From Pachyseris speciosa (lineage: Eukaryota; Cnidaria; Anthozoa; Scleractinia; Pachyseridae), in NCBI GenBank assembly GCA_016490735.1, contig JAEMWC010000021.1, positions 998,501-1,062,500 on the forward strand: 64,000 nucleotides of DNA. The letters are read 5' to 3'. Under the pieces are notes generated by a model. The model made no database searches. It was not told where the DNA came from and saw only the letters and a list, made by a program, of their open reading frames with translations. Positions 61,601 through 62,499 of the stretch are shown here, one piece after another. The number at the start of each line of letters is the position of its first letter. Position 1 is the first letter of the stretch. Both the position numbers and the translations under genes were made by a program.

Positions 61601-62499
61601 AACTTCCGCCGCATTTAAAAATACGTTCCTGCTACTTTTAGTTAACTGTTTTCATATTGGAGAAAAAAAACTGGCTTTTTAATTTCGCTTCATGTGCATT
61701 TTACCGAAACGTAAAGCAAAGTTGAAATGCCAATTGTCCTTTGGGACTCTTTAGCTGGCCGGGAAACAAGTACACGCCGGATTGGCTACTGGAGTCACTT
61801 CATAATTTTTCCTCCTATGACCTTGGTCCTGTCTCAAAACTCTCCTCACTTTTGTTTTGAACGGAGAAAGAGGGAGTTCTGGGACGGGACTACCTATGAG
61901 TCATCAGTAGAACTTAATTGCTTATCGCTGCAGCTATAACGGGATGGTCATAGGCCAGGCTATTCTATATTCTCTGTGTGACTCTCTCTTGCTAACATCA
62001 CGAGTACTTCTCTTATTTGGAACCCTAATGGACATATAGAAATTGGTGGCCAAAAAGACAATATGGTTAACTGAACAGTTTAGAGGAGACACGAGAGAAG
62101 CTGGCCTGATGTGAAGTCTGTTAAAATGAAAGCCAAGTGATATTTTACTGCTTATAGTTGAACATTACATTCTGTTAACTAAAAGATCATGATTAATGTT
62201 GATCAGATTGACATGATGAGTCTTGATCACATGTGGAACTTGAATTGGGAGAAAATTAGGAGCGGGCAATAAACAAATTGCAAAAATCAGAGGAGTAGGT
62301 GATGGGAGCTGGCTTGCTGTGTGGTTTGCTTGTTTCGTGATATCATCAATTAAAGACTAGAGTACTTACAGTATAGACCTTCTGTCTTTGAGGCGCATTC
62401 CCACGACTTCGAATCAACAGCCATCGAAACATATCCAACGAGGAAAAGCCACAACTGGACGCTGAGCCAAACCTTTATGGTAACCACTTTATCTTGCAT
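2698..62499 (-). CDS. Polycystin-1/PKDREJ-like receptor-channel, complete 25-exon gene
   Basis: The CDS joins, in transcript order on the minus strand: 62370-62499, 60747-61106, 59796-59911, 59361-59425, 57234-57373, 55512-55681, 50971-51247, 49589-49719, 47479-47681, 44639-44715, 40049-40506, 39257-39424, 38445-38570, 36412-36576, 35790-36035, 32636-34060, 20279-20515, 18816-19030, 17807-18060, 16180-17306, 15210-15378, 6830-7087, 5665-6202, 4129-4463, 2698-3032. These sum to 7,725 bases (2,574 residues plus stop). Every intron is GT-AG and every junction keeps phase. Domain order is signal peptide (1-28), Cys-rich module (44-163), REJ (about 295-709), GAIN and GPS (about 720-1440), TM1, PLAT (about 1499-1630), TM2-TM6, TOP domain and PKD channel (to about 2500). 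By family knowledge this is a plasma-membrane or ciliary protein that self-cleaves at the GPS and usually pairs with a PKD2-type subunit. Orthology to a particular vertebrate PKD1L or PKDREJ gene is not settled. Confidence 0.9.
3372..3560 (+). repeat. Interspersed repeat, copy 2
   Basis: Diverged copy of 2110-2325 in the last polycystin intron, followed by a long G-rich tract (3555-3605). Confidence 0.65.
4129..4463 (-). CDS. Polycystin exon 24: S4, S5 and pore helix
   Basis: Residues 2352-2463. S4 is FLAMVIFLATMKFLRILKFN, with Lys, Arg and Lys as the only regular charges. The S4-S5 linker follows, then S5 (YSICFILILLGFAMCGNMIF) and the pore helix (FPRSIVNSFEIILGKG). The filter region reads Leu-Gly-Lys where PKD2 has Leu-Gly-Asp. 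The acceptor is ctttgcttcttag and the donor GTAAGG. Confidence 0.95.
4579..4621 (+). repeat. (CA)n microsatellite
   Basis: About 21 CA units with three CG interruptions. Confidence 0.95.
4661..4711. repeat. 51 bp perfect hairpin
   Basis: ccctgctagcagaggtctc is mirrored by gagacctctgctagcaggg around a short loop. The ctgctagcag core recurs inside the MITE at 4922. Confidence 0.8.
4922..5255 (+). mobile_element. MITE, uninterrupted copy
   Basis: About 330 bp with no coding content, in the intron between polycystin exons 23 and 24. It contains ctctgctagcaggggaatcg near its start and gtagccaatcagagaacggc near its end, both shared with the copy at 57651-58367. Confidence 0.75.
5665..6202 (-). 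CDS. Polycystin exon 23: TOP domain end, S2 and S3
   Basis: Residues 2173-2351. It contains TCGHTLEYHDAASLG and NTYVGGGLVAEL (the Tyr-x-Gly-Gly-Gly motif), then IWINRLTRIVLLEFVVFEP and PATNLF, all strongly conserved in polycystins. S2 (AIFIACYVLIVLILIYSIYH), a cytosolic link and S3 (IWNVIELAFICFTIATIVIF) follow. The donor is GTAAGA, with phase 2 out. Confidence 0.95.
6830..7087 (-). CDS. Polycystin exon 22: TOP domain with Ser-rich insertion
   Basis: Residues 2087-2172. It encodes PCDAWHTYPEINLWFPRCYH, a cysteine pair expected in the extracellular TOP domain, and then a low-complexity Ser/Asn/Asp-rich stretch of about 45 residues. The donor GTCTGAGG at 6829 keeps phase 1 with exon 23. Reading continues open past it to about 6693, so the exact exon end is slightly less certain than elsewhere. 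Confidence 0.83.
7428..7849 (+). mobile_element. tRNA-derived SINE, full copy
   Basis: A box-like cagtggtagagcaccgg and B box gcgggttcaaaccccg at tRNA spacing, then a body containing aacactcagggtcttt, gagaaagtgctgcctttgta and cggataaggacgataa, ending in an ATT tail. Diverged copies are at 57443 and 61297. Confidence 0.85.
7850..7908 (+). repeat. (ATT)n microsatellite tail of the SINE
   Basis: About 19 ATT units directly after the SINE body, its likely 3' tail. Confidence 0.95.
7909..9624. other. Intronic stretch before the GPCR, no recognised gene
   Basis: Starts with an A/T-rich segment carrying repeated catatacattactta units (7969-8033). A 131-codon plus-strand ORF at 8260-8655 has no recognisable motif or bias. 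Nothing else seen. Confidence 0.4.
9625..9650 (+). promoter_or_regulatory. Possible TATA-like element upstream of the GPCR
   Basis: The run atgatataaaatgtg lies about 140 bases before the GPCR start codon, a plausible distance for a core promoter with a short 5' leader. In AT-rich DNA such a match is weak evidence. Confidence 0.25.
9782..10903 (+). CDS. Class A GPCR, melatonin-receptor-like, single exon
   Basis: 373 residues, seven hydrophobic helices, no intron. TM1 has GNTLV (Asn31), TM2 LAISDLL (Asp59), an extracellular Cys86 likely paired with Cys166, TM3 ends in NRYVRIC (Asn110-Arg-Tyr), TM6 has CWIPF (242-246), TM7 NAINPFIYA (278-286). An amphipathic helix 8 with cysteines 296, 300 and 301 could be palmitoylated, and the tail is long, acidic and phosphorylatable. 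NRY instead of DRY followed by an Ile-Cys-x-Ser stretch is typical of melatonin receptors, but TM7 has NPxxY rather than their NAxxY, so a related orphan receptor is equally possible. It lies in an intron of the polycystin gene on the opposite strand. A TATA-like gatataaaatg occurs at about 9635. The ligand is unknown. Confidence 0.92.
   Translation: MADDLNSRGLPLKIFEVSSLVILNILSLTGNTLVCISVYRNTRLRTTTNLYIIALAISDLLSAVFVMPYSIAVLITGKWIFGEVICELHFFFSAFVIHVSPVTMGLTAVNRYVRICKSDQQYKRLFSTRKSILLLAFVWTFVTCYGIVPSLVGLQTYKFVPGYATCAPYPLTETWKTIHYGIVVTLFLLTPLTATIFSYIEVAKKIRQHNTGRREGSMATISANEIRVSKSLFVVVFAFMICWIPFWVIVILRRFHLVEKMPRNVELLCICFLYLSNAINPFIYACMNPAFRREFCEILCCGRRMKVGDNSTAVNTKTEDMESNVLSRSRARKVSLSPEKVDANIDCQAGEEEEKEGERGQPSNPLGGDDTNV
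10940..11225 (+). repeat. Tandem repeat (about 117 bp, 2.4 copies) after the GPCR stop
   Basis: The strings catttataattgatctcatgg, catttatagttaatctcttgg and catttatatctaatctcgtgg recur at about 10953, 11069 and 11188, with gagagttgattctccgttca twice between them. The array starts within 50 bases of the GPCR stop and would lie in its 3' UTR. Confidence 0.75.
11226..12559. other. Intronic stretch downstream of the GPCR, unclassified
   Basis: Contains a repeated gaacgcaaaaagaaaaa motif (11277, 11334) and a few short unconvincing ORFs. No identified element. Confidence 0.35.
12560..12747. mobile_element. 188 bp foldback element
   Basis: aagcaatagaggactttttt at the left and aaaagtcctctattgcttaa at the right, with the inner arms (ggttgggagaattctcgaaa) also mirrored. 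Confidence 0.85.
12748..15209. other. Intronic stretch, possible inverted-repeat element
   Basis: gttcgtaagccgattaacct (13661) is mirrored by ttaatcggctttcgaac (15085), suggesting an element of about 1.4 kb that includes the foldback at 14518. CCATNTTGG-type motifs are scattered through it. No coding sequence recognised. Confidence 0.35.
14518..14638. mobile_element. Foldback sequence
   Basis: ttctctagctttttcgaatt and tcatacattcgtctg are mirrored by cagacgaatgtatggaaaat and caaaaagccagagaaa. Confidence 0.65.
15210..15378 (-). CDS. Polycystin exon 21: start of polycystin (TOP) domain
   Basis: Residues 2031-2086. It has FWWWAENYMLPSLYASEWYN (Phe-Trp-x-Trp, LP-x-LY, WYNG, all conserved) and then VSLPRLRQARIKP, the VGxPRLRQxR motif of polycystins. 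A GTAAGT at 15249 looks like a donor, but using it would lose the PRLRQ motif and break phase. The donor GTAAAG at 15209 keeps both. Confidence 0.92.
15541..15726. mobile_element. Foldback MITE, family F copy 1
   Basis: aaagcaatataccacaagtg and ctatggtttataggc at the left are mirrored by gcctataaaccatag and cttgtggtatattgctt. Copy 2 is at 47241-47434. The preceding 15437-15530 belongs to the same family. Confidence 0.8.
16180..17306 (-). CDS. Polycystin exon 20: TM2-TM6 with lysine-rich cytosolic loop
   Basis: Residues 1655-2030. Order: TM2 (CCIALLFSSMLANAMFY), the conserved FTWRELLIGVQSS entry to TM3, a Lys/Glu/Thr-rich loop (about 1768-1833, repeats of KEK, KAKEK, KTKEKAK), TM4 (VAYALALLTSLTGATFTMFY), TM5 (VQDIFFLQPLKVLMVASVLA), an acidic loop, and TM6, equivalent to channel S1 (VGLQLLFFFLLSIASYG). 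The W-x-E-x-L-I-G-V-Q-S and F-L-x-Q-P-L-K motifs are diagnostic of polycystin-1 family proteins. Confidence 0.93.
17593..17643 (+). repeat. (CAAT)n microsatellite
   Basis: About 12 caat units just downstream (in gene direction) of polycystin exon 19 and its duplicated end. Confidence 0.9.
17655..17830 (-). repeat. Partial duplication of the exon 19 end and donor
   Basis: cttagtgaattaattatg then attacctatgcccttggac (17660-17711) repeats cttagcgaattaattaatc then gttacctatgtccttggac (17774-17826). The second holds the real donor; the first is a diverged copy about 115 bases downstream in the intron. Confidence 0.7.
17807..18060 (-). CDS. Polycystin exon 19: PLAT domain, second half
   Basis: Residues 1570-1654. 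It contains LGRLNYVRVWHDNAGSSPSW, the diagnostic LGxLxxxRVWHDNxGxxPxW motif of PLAT, then KWFFICNRWLAVEKDDG. The acceptor follows a long poly-T tract. The exon end plus donor sequence recurs in degraded form about 120 bp downstream (about 17664-17711). Confidence 0.94.
18619..18725. mobile_element. 107 bp foldback element
   Basis: tagtctcctacgcagccgtt is mirrored by aacggctgcgtaggagacta, with cgcaacgctcctcgcc also mirrored in the middle. Confidence 0.85.
18816..19030 (-). CDS. Polycystin exon 18: PLAT domain, first half
   Basis: Residues 1499-1569. It encodes HSYEIAVYTGMFGASGTTAN, VSMYISGDYGESE and the FKRGSVSTFVAR end. Y-x-I-x-V-x-T-G at the start and G-S-x-x-T-F near the end are PLAT/LH2 features. 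In polycystin-1 proteins PLAT lies in the first cytosolic loop and binds lipids and regulators. The acceptor is cattttgcag, with phase 2 out. Confidence 0.93.
19031..20278. other. Intron between exons 17 and 18, nothing recognised
   Basis: AT-rich, with a few short ORFs lacking motifs; no repeat structure recognised. Confidence 0.4.
20279..20515 (-). CDS. Polycystin exon 17: GPS motif and first membrane helix
   Basis: Residues 1420-1498. The GPS core CLCNHLTAFGG has the His-Leu-Thr triad, predicting autocleavage between Leu1436 and Thr1437. About 30 residues later comes TM1 (VGVIIAVGVFFMLYILGVV), followed by a basic stop-transfer sequence (ARRVDRRDKQQ). It is separated from exon 16 by a 12 kb intron that holds the large inverted-repeat transposon. 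Confidence 0.93.
20560..20615. repeat. Short hairpin
   Basis: gggggtagcagttactttct is followed by the mirror agaaagtaactgctactccc, directly upstream of polycystin exon 17. Confidence 0.7.
20874..21556 (+). mobile_element. Repeat family R, copy A (left of the 8.8 kb transposon)
   Basis: It starts with a minisatellite of gagtaacatac units and contains ttactgctcggtg(g/t)attattaat. It ends with the inverted counterpart of that stretch (attaatgaatacaatgagcagtaaa), so the core 21010-21553 has about 100 bp inverted ends. Copy B is at 31268-31960, same orientation. The 8.8 kb transposon abuts its right end. Confidence 0.75.
21557..22148 (+). repeat. Left terminal inverted repeat of the 8.8 kb transposon
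   Basis: It pairs with 29763-30372. The inner boundary is where tttgcggtcacgcatcacgc stops matching its partner. Long TIRs of this kind can fold into hairpins and are often transposase-binding regions. Confidence 0.88.
22613..22845. mobile_element. Small foldback element nested in the transposon
   Basis: ttagggagctttagatttg at the left is mirrored by caaatctaaagtcccctag at the right. Both arms contain ACGAGTACGAG-type repeats. Confidence 0.65.
23050..23120 (+). repeat. tRNA-like sequence (A and B box) inside the transposon
   Basis: ctggcttagtggtttag resembles an A box and gtggttcaattcc a B box about 45 bases later. No paired acceptor stem is visible, so this is a SINE head or tRNA relic rather than a gene. 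Confidence 0.5.
24511..24595 (+). repeat. tRNA-like sequence upstream of the transposase gene
   Basis: gtggcgcaatcggataagg (A box) and gcgcgttcgaagtcc (B box, with one extra base) occur at tRNA-like spacing. The two ends do not pair as an acceptor stem, so it is probably tRNA-derived. Confidence 0.5.
25473..25597. mobile_element. 125 bp foldback element in the first transposase intron
   Basis: Arms of about 55 bases: taggcccggttcaaacgtcg at the left and the mirrored cgacgtttgaactgagcctta at the right, around a short A/T loop. It sits between transposase exons 1 and 2. Confidence 0.75.
26809..28623 (+). CDS. Main open block of the transposase-like gene
   Basis: 604 codons open without interruption. 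Coding-like sequence in the same frame continues upstream to the TAG at 26686 (HSPYGKLSNWQIKQARSHAK just before), so the ATG at 26809 is not the real start. Cys/His clusters (CADHCRKLAL, ESCDQCQTLK) precede the putative catalytic core, and a CPESGCQMIF motif follows it. I recall similar uncharacterised proteins in cnidarian genomes but cannot name a family. Confidence 0.7.
   Translation: MSEKKHRVRLDMGKADHFVEFDDEDVAYGNKILKLDSGAKIQMPNVVRTVARSTMVNQYFEFCKEEQFEPLSRSTLFKILEVREASQRKSLQGLDNIAADGAAGFQTVARIIDDLEKGGGNKQWCNNAKRSLRDSKQYLKTDYPIHCKPDKSTCADHCRKLALSDGCDPDFQAVCTHQHIESCDQCQTLKAVLNEVEAQIRGSSWNPYNQERREDLLYDFERARSGLQQWKAHILRSINQDEAKQDVLKMEDSSSALIVMGLAMKFLQLKYRERQCDWYGKRGLSWHISTVISFNASSGSLQLKSYAHLFDSCQQDWFAVSSILENLLKAIKTEHPEIESVYLRSDGAGCYHNNSLIAAVTDIGERIDIRILRYEFSEPQHGKDVCDRILCPMKASLRRYCNEGNDILSADDMRSALSERYVKGTSACVCLTDVSKKTLDAQGVEGFSSYLNFAYETSGVCVWKSYRIGPGKLVPFDRLFKRHQSSTDLMVVKDFFPFKDTRLYQSARASGAEKEGIFPCPESGCQMIFEKFGDLKMEFTFDKLRREWAQKFSTVDQVKKSASADSSTVTASKSAGSRYELPLEWALQSPRRGATRFSAKVKNT
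29763..30372 (-). repeat. Right terminal inverted repeat of the 8.8 kb transposon
   Basis: Reverse complement of 21557-22148. Relative to the left copy it carries a short altered patch near 29870-29930. The overall high identity suggests the element is not ancient. Confidence 0.88.
30373..31267. other. Intronic stretch with no recognised feature
   Basis: Between the transposon end and repeat R copy B. It is AT-rich, with no ORF of note, no clear repeat structure and no coding-like sequence recognised. Confidence 0.5.
31268..31960 (+). mobile_element. Repeat family R, copy B (right of the 8.8 kb transposon)
   Basis: It shares with copy A the gagtaacatac minisatellite, the tttttactgctcggtg end, the cgtgtgagcctattactgcataaa segment and the later ctttcccacgctatcgcattaccag block. 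It has an expanded AAT tract (31646-31690), and its right end is diverged. Confidence 0.75.
31646..31690 (+). repeat. (AAT)n microsatellite inside repeat R copy B
   Basis: About 15 consecutive AAT units with few interruptions, in the position where copy A has only short AAT runs. Confidence 0.9.
32130..32512. mobile_element. Degraded relative of the 35170 foldback element
   Basis: Shares ttttgagttactggc-like and ggtatggtaaccttat-like segments and the terminal gagccacctta, but its arms no longer pair well. Confidence 0.5.
32636..34060 (-). CDS. Polycystin exon 16: large cysteine-rich GAIN exon
   Basis: Residues 945-1419, one exon of 1,425 bases. The early part (VISLSFKDDQGNPIPV and the following strands) is GAIN beta sequence. 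A cysteine-rich insertion follows (CPDVCKYKSHTYENCTCDE and more Cys pairs), then a Trp/Arg-rich helix, a polybasic run RGRRRRS at about 1347-1353, and finally FWNEVKDEWSTAGCT. That last Trp-x-x-x-Gly-Cys precedes the GPS in this family. The polybasic run has the form of a furin-type site, but processing there is inference. Confidence 0.93.
34061..35165. other. Intron between exons 15 and 16, left part, nothing recognised
   Basis: T-rich tracts near 34140-34200 provide the polypyrimidine-like background; no gene or element seen up to the foldback at 35170. Confidence 0.4.
35170..35690. mobile_element. 521 bp foldback element flanked by TTA
   Basis: aggtggctcctac at the left is mirrored by gtaggagccacct at the right. 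The inner arms (actttttgcaaag, atgataagcataatataata) pair almost perfectly. A degraded relative, ending tgagccacctta, is at about 32130-32512. Confidence 0.85.
35790..36035 (-). CDS. Polycystin exon 15: GAIN region
   Basis: Residues 863-944, phase 0-0. It begins LEDMAKKALNMSETLAEIF (helical) and passes into strand-like sequence ending NSSLSFIDRS. The acceptor is cccttgacag and the donor GTAAGTC. Its sequence character fits the change from the helical to the beta part of a GAIN domain. Confidence 0.88.
36412..36576 (-). CDS. Polycystin exon 14: GAIN helical region
   Basis: Residues 808-862, phase 0-0. It contains AGHLIVMVTGNVLAGAVMG and NNTA/TNAT glycosylation sequons. The acceptor is ttttttctttag and the donor GTAAGT. 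Confidence 0.87.
36577..37606. other. Intron between exons 13 and 14, nothing recognised upstream of the MITE
   Basis: Contains a short hairpin (cacgtttcagcatacgtgctgaaacgtg in two parts, about 36768-36796) and a gaccggcttgcccggtccgg patch (37037). No coding content. Confidence 0.4.
37607..38042. mobile_element. 436 bp foldback MITE with AAAGTGCCC ends
   Basis: ttaaagtgcccttgacccca at the left, mirrored by tggggttaggggcactttaa at the right. The centre (gggtctagtcctggtttgac) also pairs with gtcaaaccaggactagaccc. Confidence 0.88.
38201..38325. mobile_element. 125 bp foldback element
   Basis: tgttattcaccggct and gtatagggaaaactgtgccc are mirrored by gggcacagttttttcctata and agccggtgaataaca. It sits just downstream of polycystin exon 13. 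Confidence 0.85.
38445..38570 (-). CDS. Polycystin exon 13: GAIN helical region
   Basis: Residues 766-807, phase 0-0. It reads LRRSIIESITHLKLNG and then VNQVAGVLVEATKVETQIS, which is amphipathic helical sequence. The acceptor is tctattttag and the donor GTAAGT. Confidence 0.85.
38585..39085 (+). repeat. Degenerate hexanucleotide-like minisatellite
   Basis: Loose repeats of ggcaatgg, aatgacaatg and gacagtggc. The six-base periodicity keeps several frames open on both strands, so short ORFs here are not genes. Confidence 0.7.
39257..39424 (-). CDS. Polycystin exon 12: link from REJ to GAIN region
   Basis: Residues 710-765, phase 0-0. It contains the helix-like stretch QQKAVQLSISVLSAMNN. Leu/Ala-rich amphipathic helices following REJ are expected for the helical first part of a GAIN domain. 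The acceptor is ttttttcag and the donor GTAAGA. Confidence 0.88.
39509..40138 (-). repeat. 211-bp tandem triplication including the end of exon 11 and its donor
   Basis: Three copies of the block from gtcgcc through the last about 85 exon bases, the donor (ctacttacaat on the plus strand) and about 125 intron bases, with donors at 40048, 39837 and 39627 (spacing 211 and 210). Copies 2 and 3 keep the exon reading frame with a few substitutions (for example Gln to Arg, Phe-Thr to Ser-Ala). They lack the upstream exon part and an acceptor, so they are probably silent. Confidence 0.88.
40049..40506 (-). CDS. Polycystin exon 11: REJ region, C-terminal part
   Basis: Residues 557-709. Landmarks are YQIKFRVRTTYNAEEF, then NSPPQNGTCMMDKDVGEAV, then LNCSDWEDADLPLSYQV. 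The NxPPxxGTC and Cys-x-x-Trp-x-Asp-x-D-x-P-L-x-Y patterns are among the best conserved parts of REJ regions. The donor GTAAGTAGT at 40048 lies in a 211-bp tandem array that repeats the exon end and its splice site twice more downstream. Confidence 0.92.
40786..41855 (-). pseudogene. Truncated non-LTR retrotransposon, reverse transcriptase C-terminus
   Basis: The minus strand reads LTLNLTKTKYIIF and KSSCLKYLGVYIG, then after a frameshift near the TATATA run at 41575 KATLTSLYYSLIYPYLTYA, KLQNKAVRVINY and YNTRSA. This order (LNxxKTK-x-x-F, KYLG-x-x-ID-like, YxSLIxPxLxYAxxxWG, LQNKAVR, HNYNTR) is the end of RT plus the C-terminal region of Jockey/CR1-type LINEs. It is 5' truncated and frameshifted, with an AT-rich 3' tail to about 40786. 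It lies in the intron between polycystin exons 10 and 11. Confidence 0.85.
41856..44638. other. Intronic stretch, mostly unclassified
   Basis: Apart from the telomere-like tract it holds an A-run (43608-43627). Loosely repeated motifs such as agttttcaaat and ttctcgaatcagaact recur from 43100 to 43850, suggesting an old degenerate repeat. ORFs at 43771-44009 and 44217-44450 show no motif. Confidence 0.35.
42822..43105 (+). repeat. Telomere-like (CCCTAA-type) tract with 125-bp tandem duplication
   Basis: Runs such as cctaaccctaaccctaact and ctaactctaaccctt are degenerate CCCTAA (TTAGGG on the other strand). Two copies of a 125-base block starting aacgtcgcgaactc (42822 and 42947) carry them. 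Confidence 0.75.
44639..44715 (-). CDS. Polycystin exon 10: REJ region, small exon
   Basis: Residues 531-556. It encodes RCLGPNCGRTLYYEWFMG, the Cys-x-x-x-Asn-Cys plus Tyr-x-Trp pattern that follows the preceding strand in REJ regions. The acceptor (tgtccgcgag) is weak but is the only one that keeps phase 2 and reads straight into the motif. The donor is GTATGC. Confidence 0.8.
44716..46081. other. Intronic stretch between exons 9 and 10, partly Penelope-like flank
   Basis: Only the last part (about 45950-46080) has recognisable content, the tctgaagaaggccgaacatc motif typical of Penelope-like flanks. Confidence 0.4.
46082..47240. mobile_element. Composite element: foldback family end plus Penelope insertion
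   Basis: 46082-46140 (aaaatcaatgcgaacgctct then gattggtcaatcagctatgg) matches 15437-15490, the left part of the foldback element at 15541. The matching right part restarts at about 47195, so about 1 kb including the Penelope remnant seems to have inserted. Inside, cctaggcaacggttttgagt (46379) is mirrored at 47085 by actcaaaaccgctgcctagg, an inverted pair bounding the remnant. Confidence 0.6.
46520..47143 (+). pseudogene. Penelope-like element remnant with GIY-YIG endonuclease
   Basis: The plus strand reads LPYISGLTEPLTKLLRNNDI (end of the Penelope RT, starting at about 46690), then CKDCPCNYIGETGRCFQTRE and ANHAWQNNHSIDF, then LESWHTSKIVDADNN, ending at TGA 47143. The NYIGETGR core with Arg-x-x-E-x-x-x is the GIY-YIG fold fused to Penelope RTs. 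In-frame stops at about 46675, 46759 and 46850 show it is dead. A short conserved tctgaagaaggccgaacatc typical of such elements is at 45997. Confidence 0.85.
47241..47434. mobile_element. Foldback MITE, family F copy 2
   Basis: Same arms as 15541-15726 (accacaagtttctatg, cttgggatgttgga, gtgatttacgaat), better paired in the middle. It ends 45 bases before polycystin exon 9. Confidence 0.8.
47479..47681 (-). CDS. Polycystin exon 9: REJ region
   Basis: Residues 464-530. It carries GGCFNTGPGKM, matching the Gly-Cys-Phe-x-Thr-Gly-Pro-Gly signature of REJ regions, then LGNTYYMTLVVQKGHRKR. It ends in the strand PKYNV that leads to the Cys-x-x-x-Asn-Cys of exon 10. The acceptor is tttctcataacag and the donor GTGAGT, with phase 2 out. 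A REJ-like open stretch lies just upstream (about 47860-48090). Confidence 0.9.
48102..49047. other. Intron between exons 8 and 9, nothing recognised
   Basis: Short ORFs at 48562-48765 and 48818-49021 on the plus strand lack motifs or splice context. Confidence 0.35.
49048..49315 (+). repeat. Interspersed repeat, copy 1
   Basis: Shares gagtcgaagttt(g/a)ctg, tttgcaacagaataaa and cgataaagtct with 51540-51850. Confidence 0.65.
49589..49719 (-). CDS. Polycystin exon 8: REJ region
   Basis: Residues 420-463. It contains MSFTWVCYKSGESPDV, the conserved Trp-x-Cys strand of REJ regions, and ends APDGKK at a codon boundary. The acceptor tccttgttag is pyrimidine-rich and the donor is GTAACT. Confidence 0.88.
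49720..50970. other. Intron between exons 7 and 8
   Basis: Contains a segment cccccgtttaagcctcgtgt and on (49955-50000) shared almost exactly with 57148-57190, GTTT-rich tracts at 50590-50630 and an AATAATAAT run at 50708-50750. No gene. Confidence 0.4.
50971..51247 (-). CDS. Polycystin exon 7: REJ region
   Basis: Residues 328-419. Key strings are LSARTLLYGLYFVQFT, GYAYGLFKIVEGPLYVYI and ITIDGSETYDPDF. The GLYFVxFTA strand, the SPL/GPL-V-xI step and the L-DGS-S-DPD motif are REJ-region hallmarks. The acceptor is ttgttatag and the donor GTACGT, with phase 1 out. Confidence 0.9.
51540..51850 (+). repeat. Interspersed repeat, copy 2
   Basis: Same orientation as 49048-49315. An extra about 60 bases occur near 51580-51640. 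Confidence 0.65.
52203..53513 (+). repeat. 1.3 kb GGTATA hexamer array with GGGTATA-type variants
   Basis: About 218 units of six bases. The first 80 bases are uniform ggtata; after that tatggg, gatata, gtgtag, tacgta and similar variants are interspersed. A few units carry a one-base contraction (tatggtata). Higher-order blocks recur, for example the stretches near 52600 and 53230. Confidence 0.97.
54286..54395 (+). repeat. TCC-rich microsatellite in the foldback centre
   Basis: Two blocks of tcctcctcc separated by tcaatttctattattttccc-like sequence. Confidence 0.85.
54484..54897 (-). repeat. 0.41 kb CCTATA hexamer array, inverted arm
   Basis: The same hexamer on the other strand (cctata with ccataccc variants), about 69 units. 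It is much shorter than the left arm, so the two arrays have changed length independently. Confidence 0.97.
55512..55681 (-). CDS. Polycystin exon 6: start of REJ region
   Basis: Residues 271-327. It contains a cysteine-led segment and then YFYCTSSSQSYKWEV. A Cys followed by Ser/Tyr-rich sequence and a YxWxV strand is how REJ regions of polycystin-1 proteins begin. The donor is GTTAGT in phase 0. The exon lies 0.6 kb from the right end of the hexamer-armed foldback element in the next intron. Confidence 0.85.
55682..57233. other. Intron between exons 5 and 6, simple repeats only
   Basis: Tetranucleotide tracts (56128-56312), a repeated gagtta(g/c)cgggg motif (56753-56880), and a TTG tract (56930-56975). 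A 100-codon minus-strand ORF at 56411-56713 has no motif. Confidence 0.4.
56128..56312 (+). repeat. GAGY and CAGT tetranucleotide tracts
   Basis: gagcgagcgagcgag, gagtgagtgagt and cagtcagtcag runs in succession. Confidence 0.85.
57234..57373 (-). CDS. Polycystin exon 5: ectodomain segment before REJ
   Basis: Residues 224-270. It begins RPESPETVIGHYMFP and ends VVAVQQYKG with phase 1 out. There is one NVS glycosylation sequon. The stretch SNVSYIANQV resembles PNVVSLTGHV in the open segment at the right window edge, which may indicate a repeated module. The acceptor tttacag and donor GTGAGA are both good. Confidence 0.85.
57970..58042 (-). tRNA. tRNA-like sequence, left arm of an inverted pair
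   Basis: On the minus strand it starts GGCTTCATAGTTCAG and ends GGGTTCAAACCCCGTTGAAG. The 7-bp acceptor stem, D stem and T stem all pair. The anticodon loop reads CCGGTAA (anticodon GGT, Thr-like), but position 33 is C instead of the usual T and the loop-closing pair is A-C, so it is probably a tRNA-derived repeat rather than a working gene. Confidence 0.5.
58110..58178 (+). tRNA. tRNA-like sequence, right arm of an inverted pair
   Basis: It starts GGCTTCATAGCTCAG and ends GGGTTCAAACCCCGTTGAAG, nearly the inverted copy of 57970-58042. It has lost some D-loop bases and has extra anticodon-stem mismatches (cacga), so it looks more decayed than its partner. Confidence 0.45.
58666..59360. other. 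Intron between exons 4 and 5, nothing recognised after the SINE
   Basis: Contains an imperfect purine tract (gaggagaataataatgatga and on, about 59265-59345). No coding sequence. Confidence 0.4.
59361..59425 (-). CDS. Polycystin exon 4: small ectodomain exon
   Basis: Residues 203-223 (65 bases). The acceptor at tatattag keeps frame with exon 3; the next AG six bases downstream would shift the frame into a stop. The encoded ITGEIESQRICGISSGTLKWF ends in two bases that join exon 5. The donor is GTAAGG. Confidence 0.75.
59796..59911 (-). CDS. Polycystin exon 3: ectodomain, family unrecognised
   Basis: Residues 164-202. The acceptor tcaattatag fits phase 1, and the exon ends at TGG before GTAAGTAG. 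An AG further upstream (in tgtcag) gives a longer reading but breaks phase with exon 2, so it was not used. The content is mixed hydrophobic and acidic (YDVMLWIRLSRSAF, then a run ending in TIQSW). I recognise no domain. Confidence 0.8.
60360..60715 (+). repeat. Degenerate (CAAT/CAAC)n tract
   Basis: Continuous caatcaat, caaccaat and cgatcgat variants immediately downstream (in gene direction) of polycystin exon 2, ending about 30 bases from its donor. Confidence 0.9.
60747..61106 (-). CDS. Polycystin exon 2: cysteine-rich N-terminal module
   Basis: Residues 44-163, one symmetric phase 1-1 exon, as expected of a shuffled domain. It has six cysteines (52, 86, 106, 127, 139, 146), a core FKYFLLFNNGECLAS (95-109), and a Tyr-rich stretch before YPCGNGYGDATKMNLYTI. 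The pattern FxLFxxGxC followed later by CxNGxG and a final VY/LY-x-I is one I associate with secreted and membrane proteins of anthozoans. I know no function for it. The acceptor is preceded by a pyrimidine-rich tract and the donor is GTATGT. Confidence 0.85.
61297..61496 (+). mobile_element. 5' part of the same SINE with an ACGATAA tail
   Basis: ggttagctcagttggttgag and aacgggttcagaccccggcc give the A and B boxes, then the shared body (aacactcagggtctttaaat). It is truncated in the body and ends in about five acgataa units, an expansion of the normal ggacgataa motif. Confidence 0.8.
61497..62369. other. Intron between exons 1 and 2, nothing recognised
   Basis: No element or coding content beyond the SINE that precedes it. 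Confidence 0.4.
62370..62499 (-). CDS. Polycystin exon 1: start codon and signal peptide
   Basis: Residues 1-43. The ATG at 62499 opens a typical secretory signal: a short polar start with a lysine, then a hydrophobic core (WLSVQLWLFLVGYVSMA), then a polar stretch with the first cysteine. This is why I chose this start. The donor GTAAGTAC follows base 62370 and leaves phase 1, which matches exon 2. An upstream ATG in the same frame (62628) would bury the signal, so I did not use it. Confidence 0.75.
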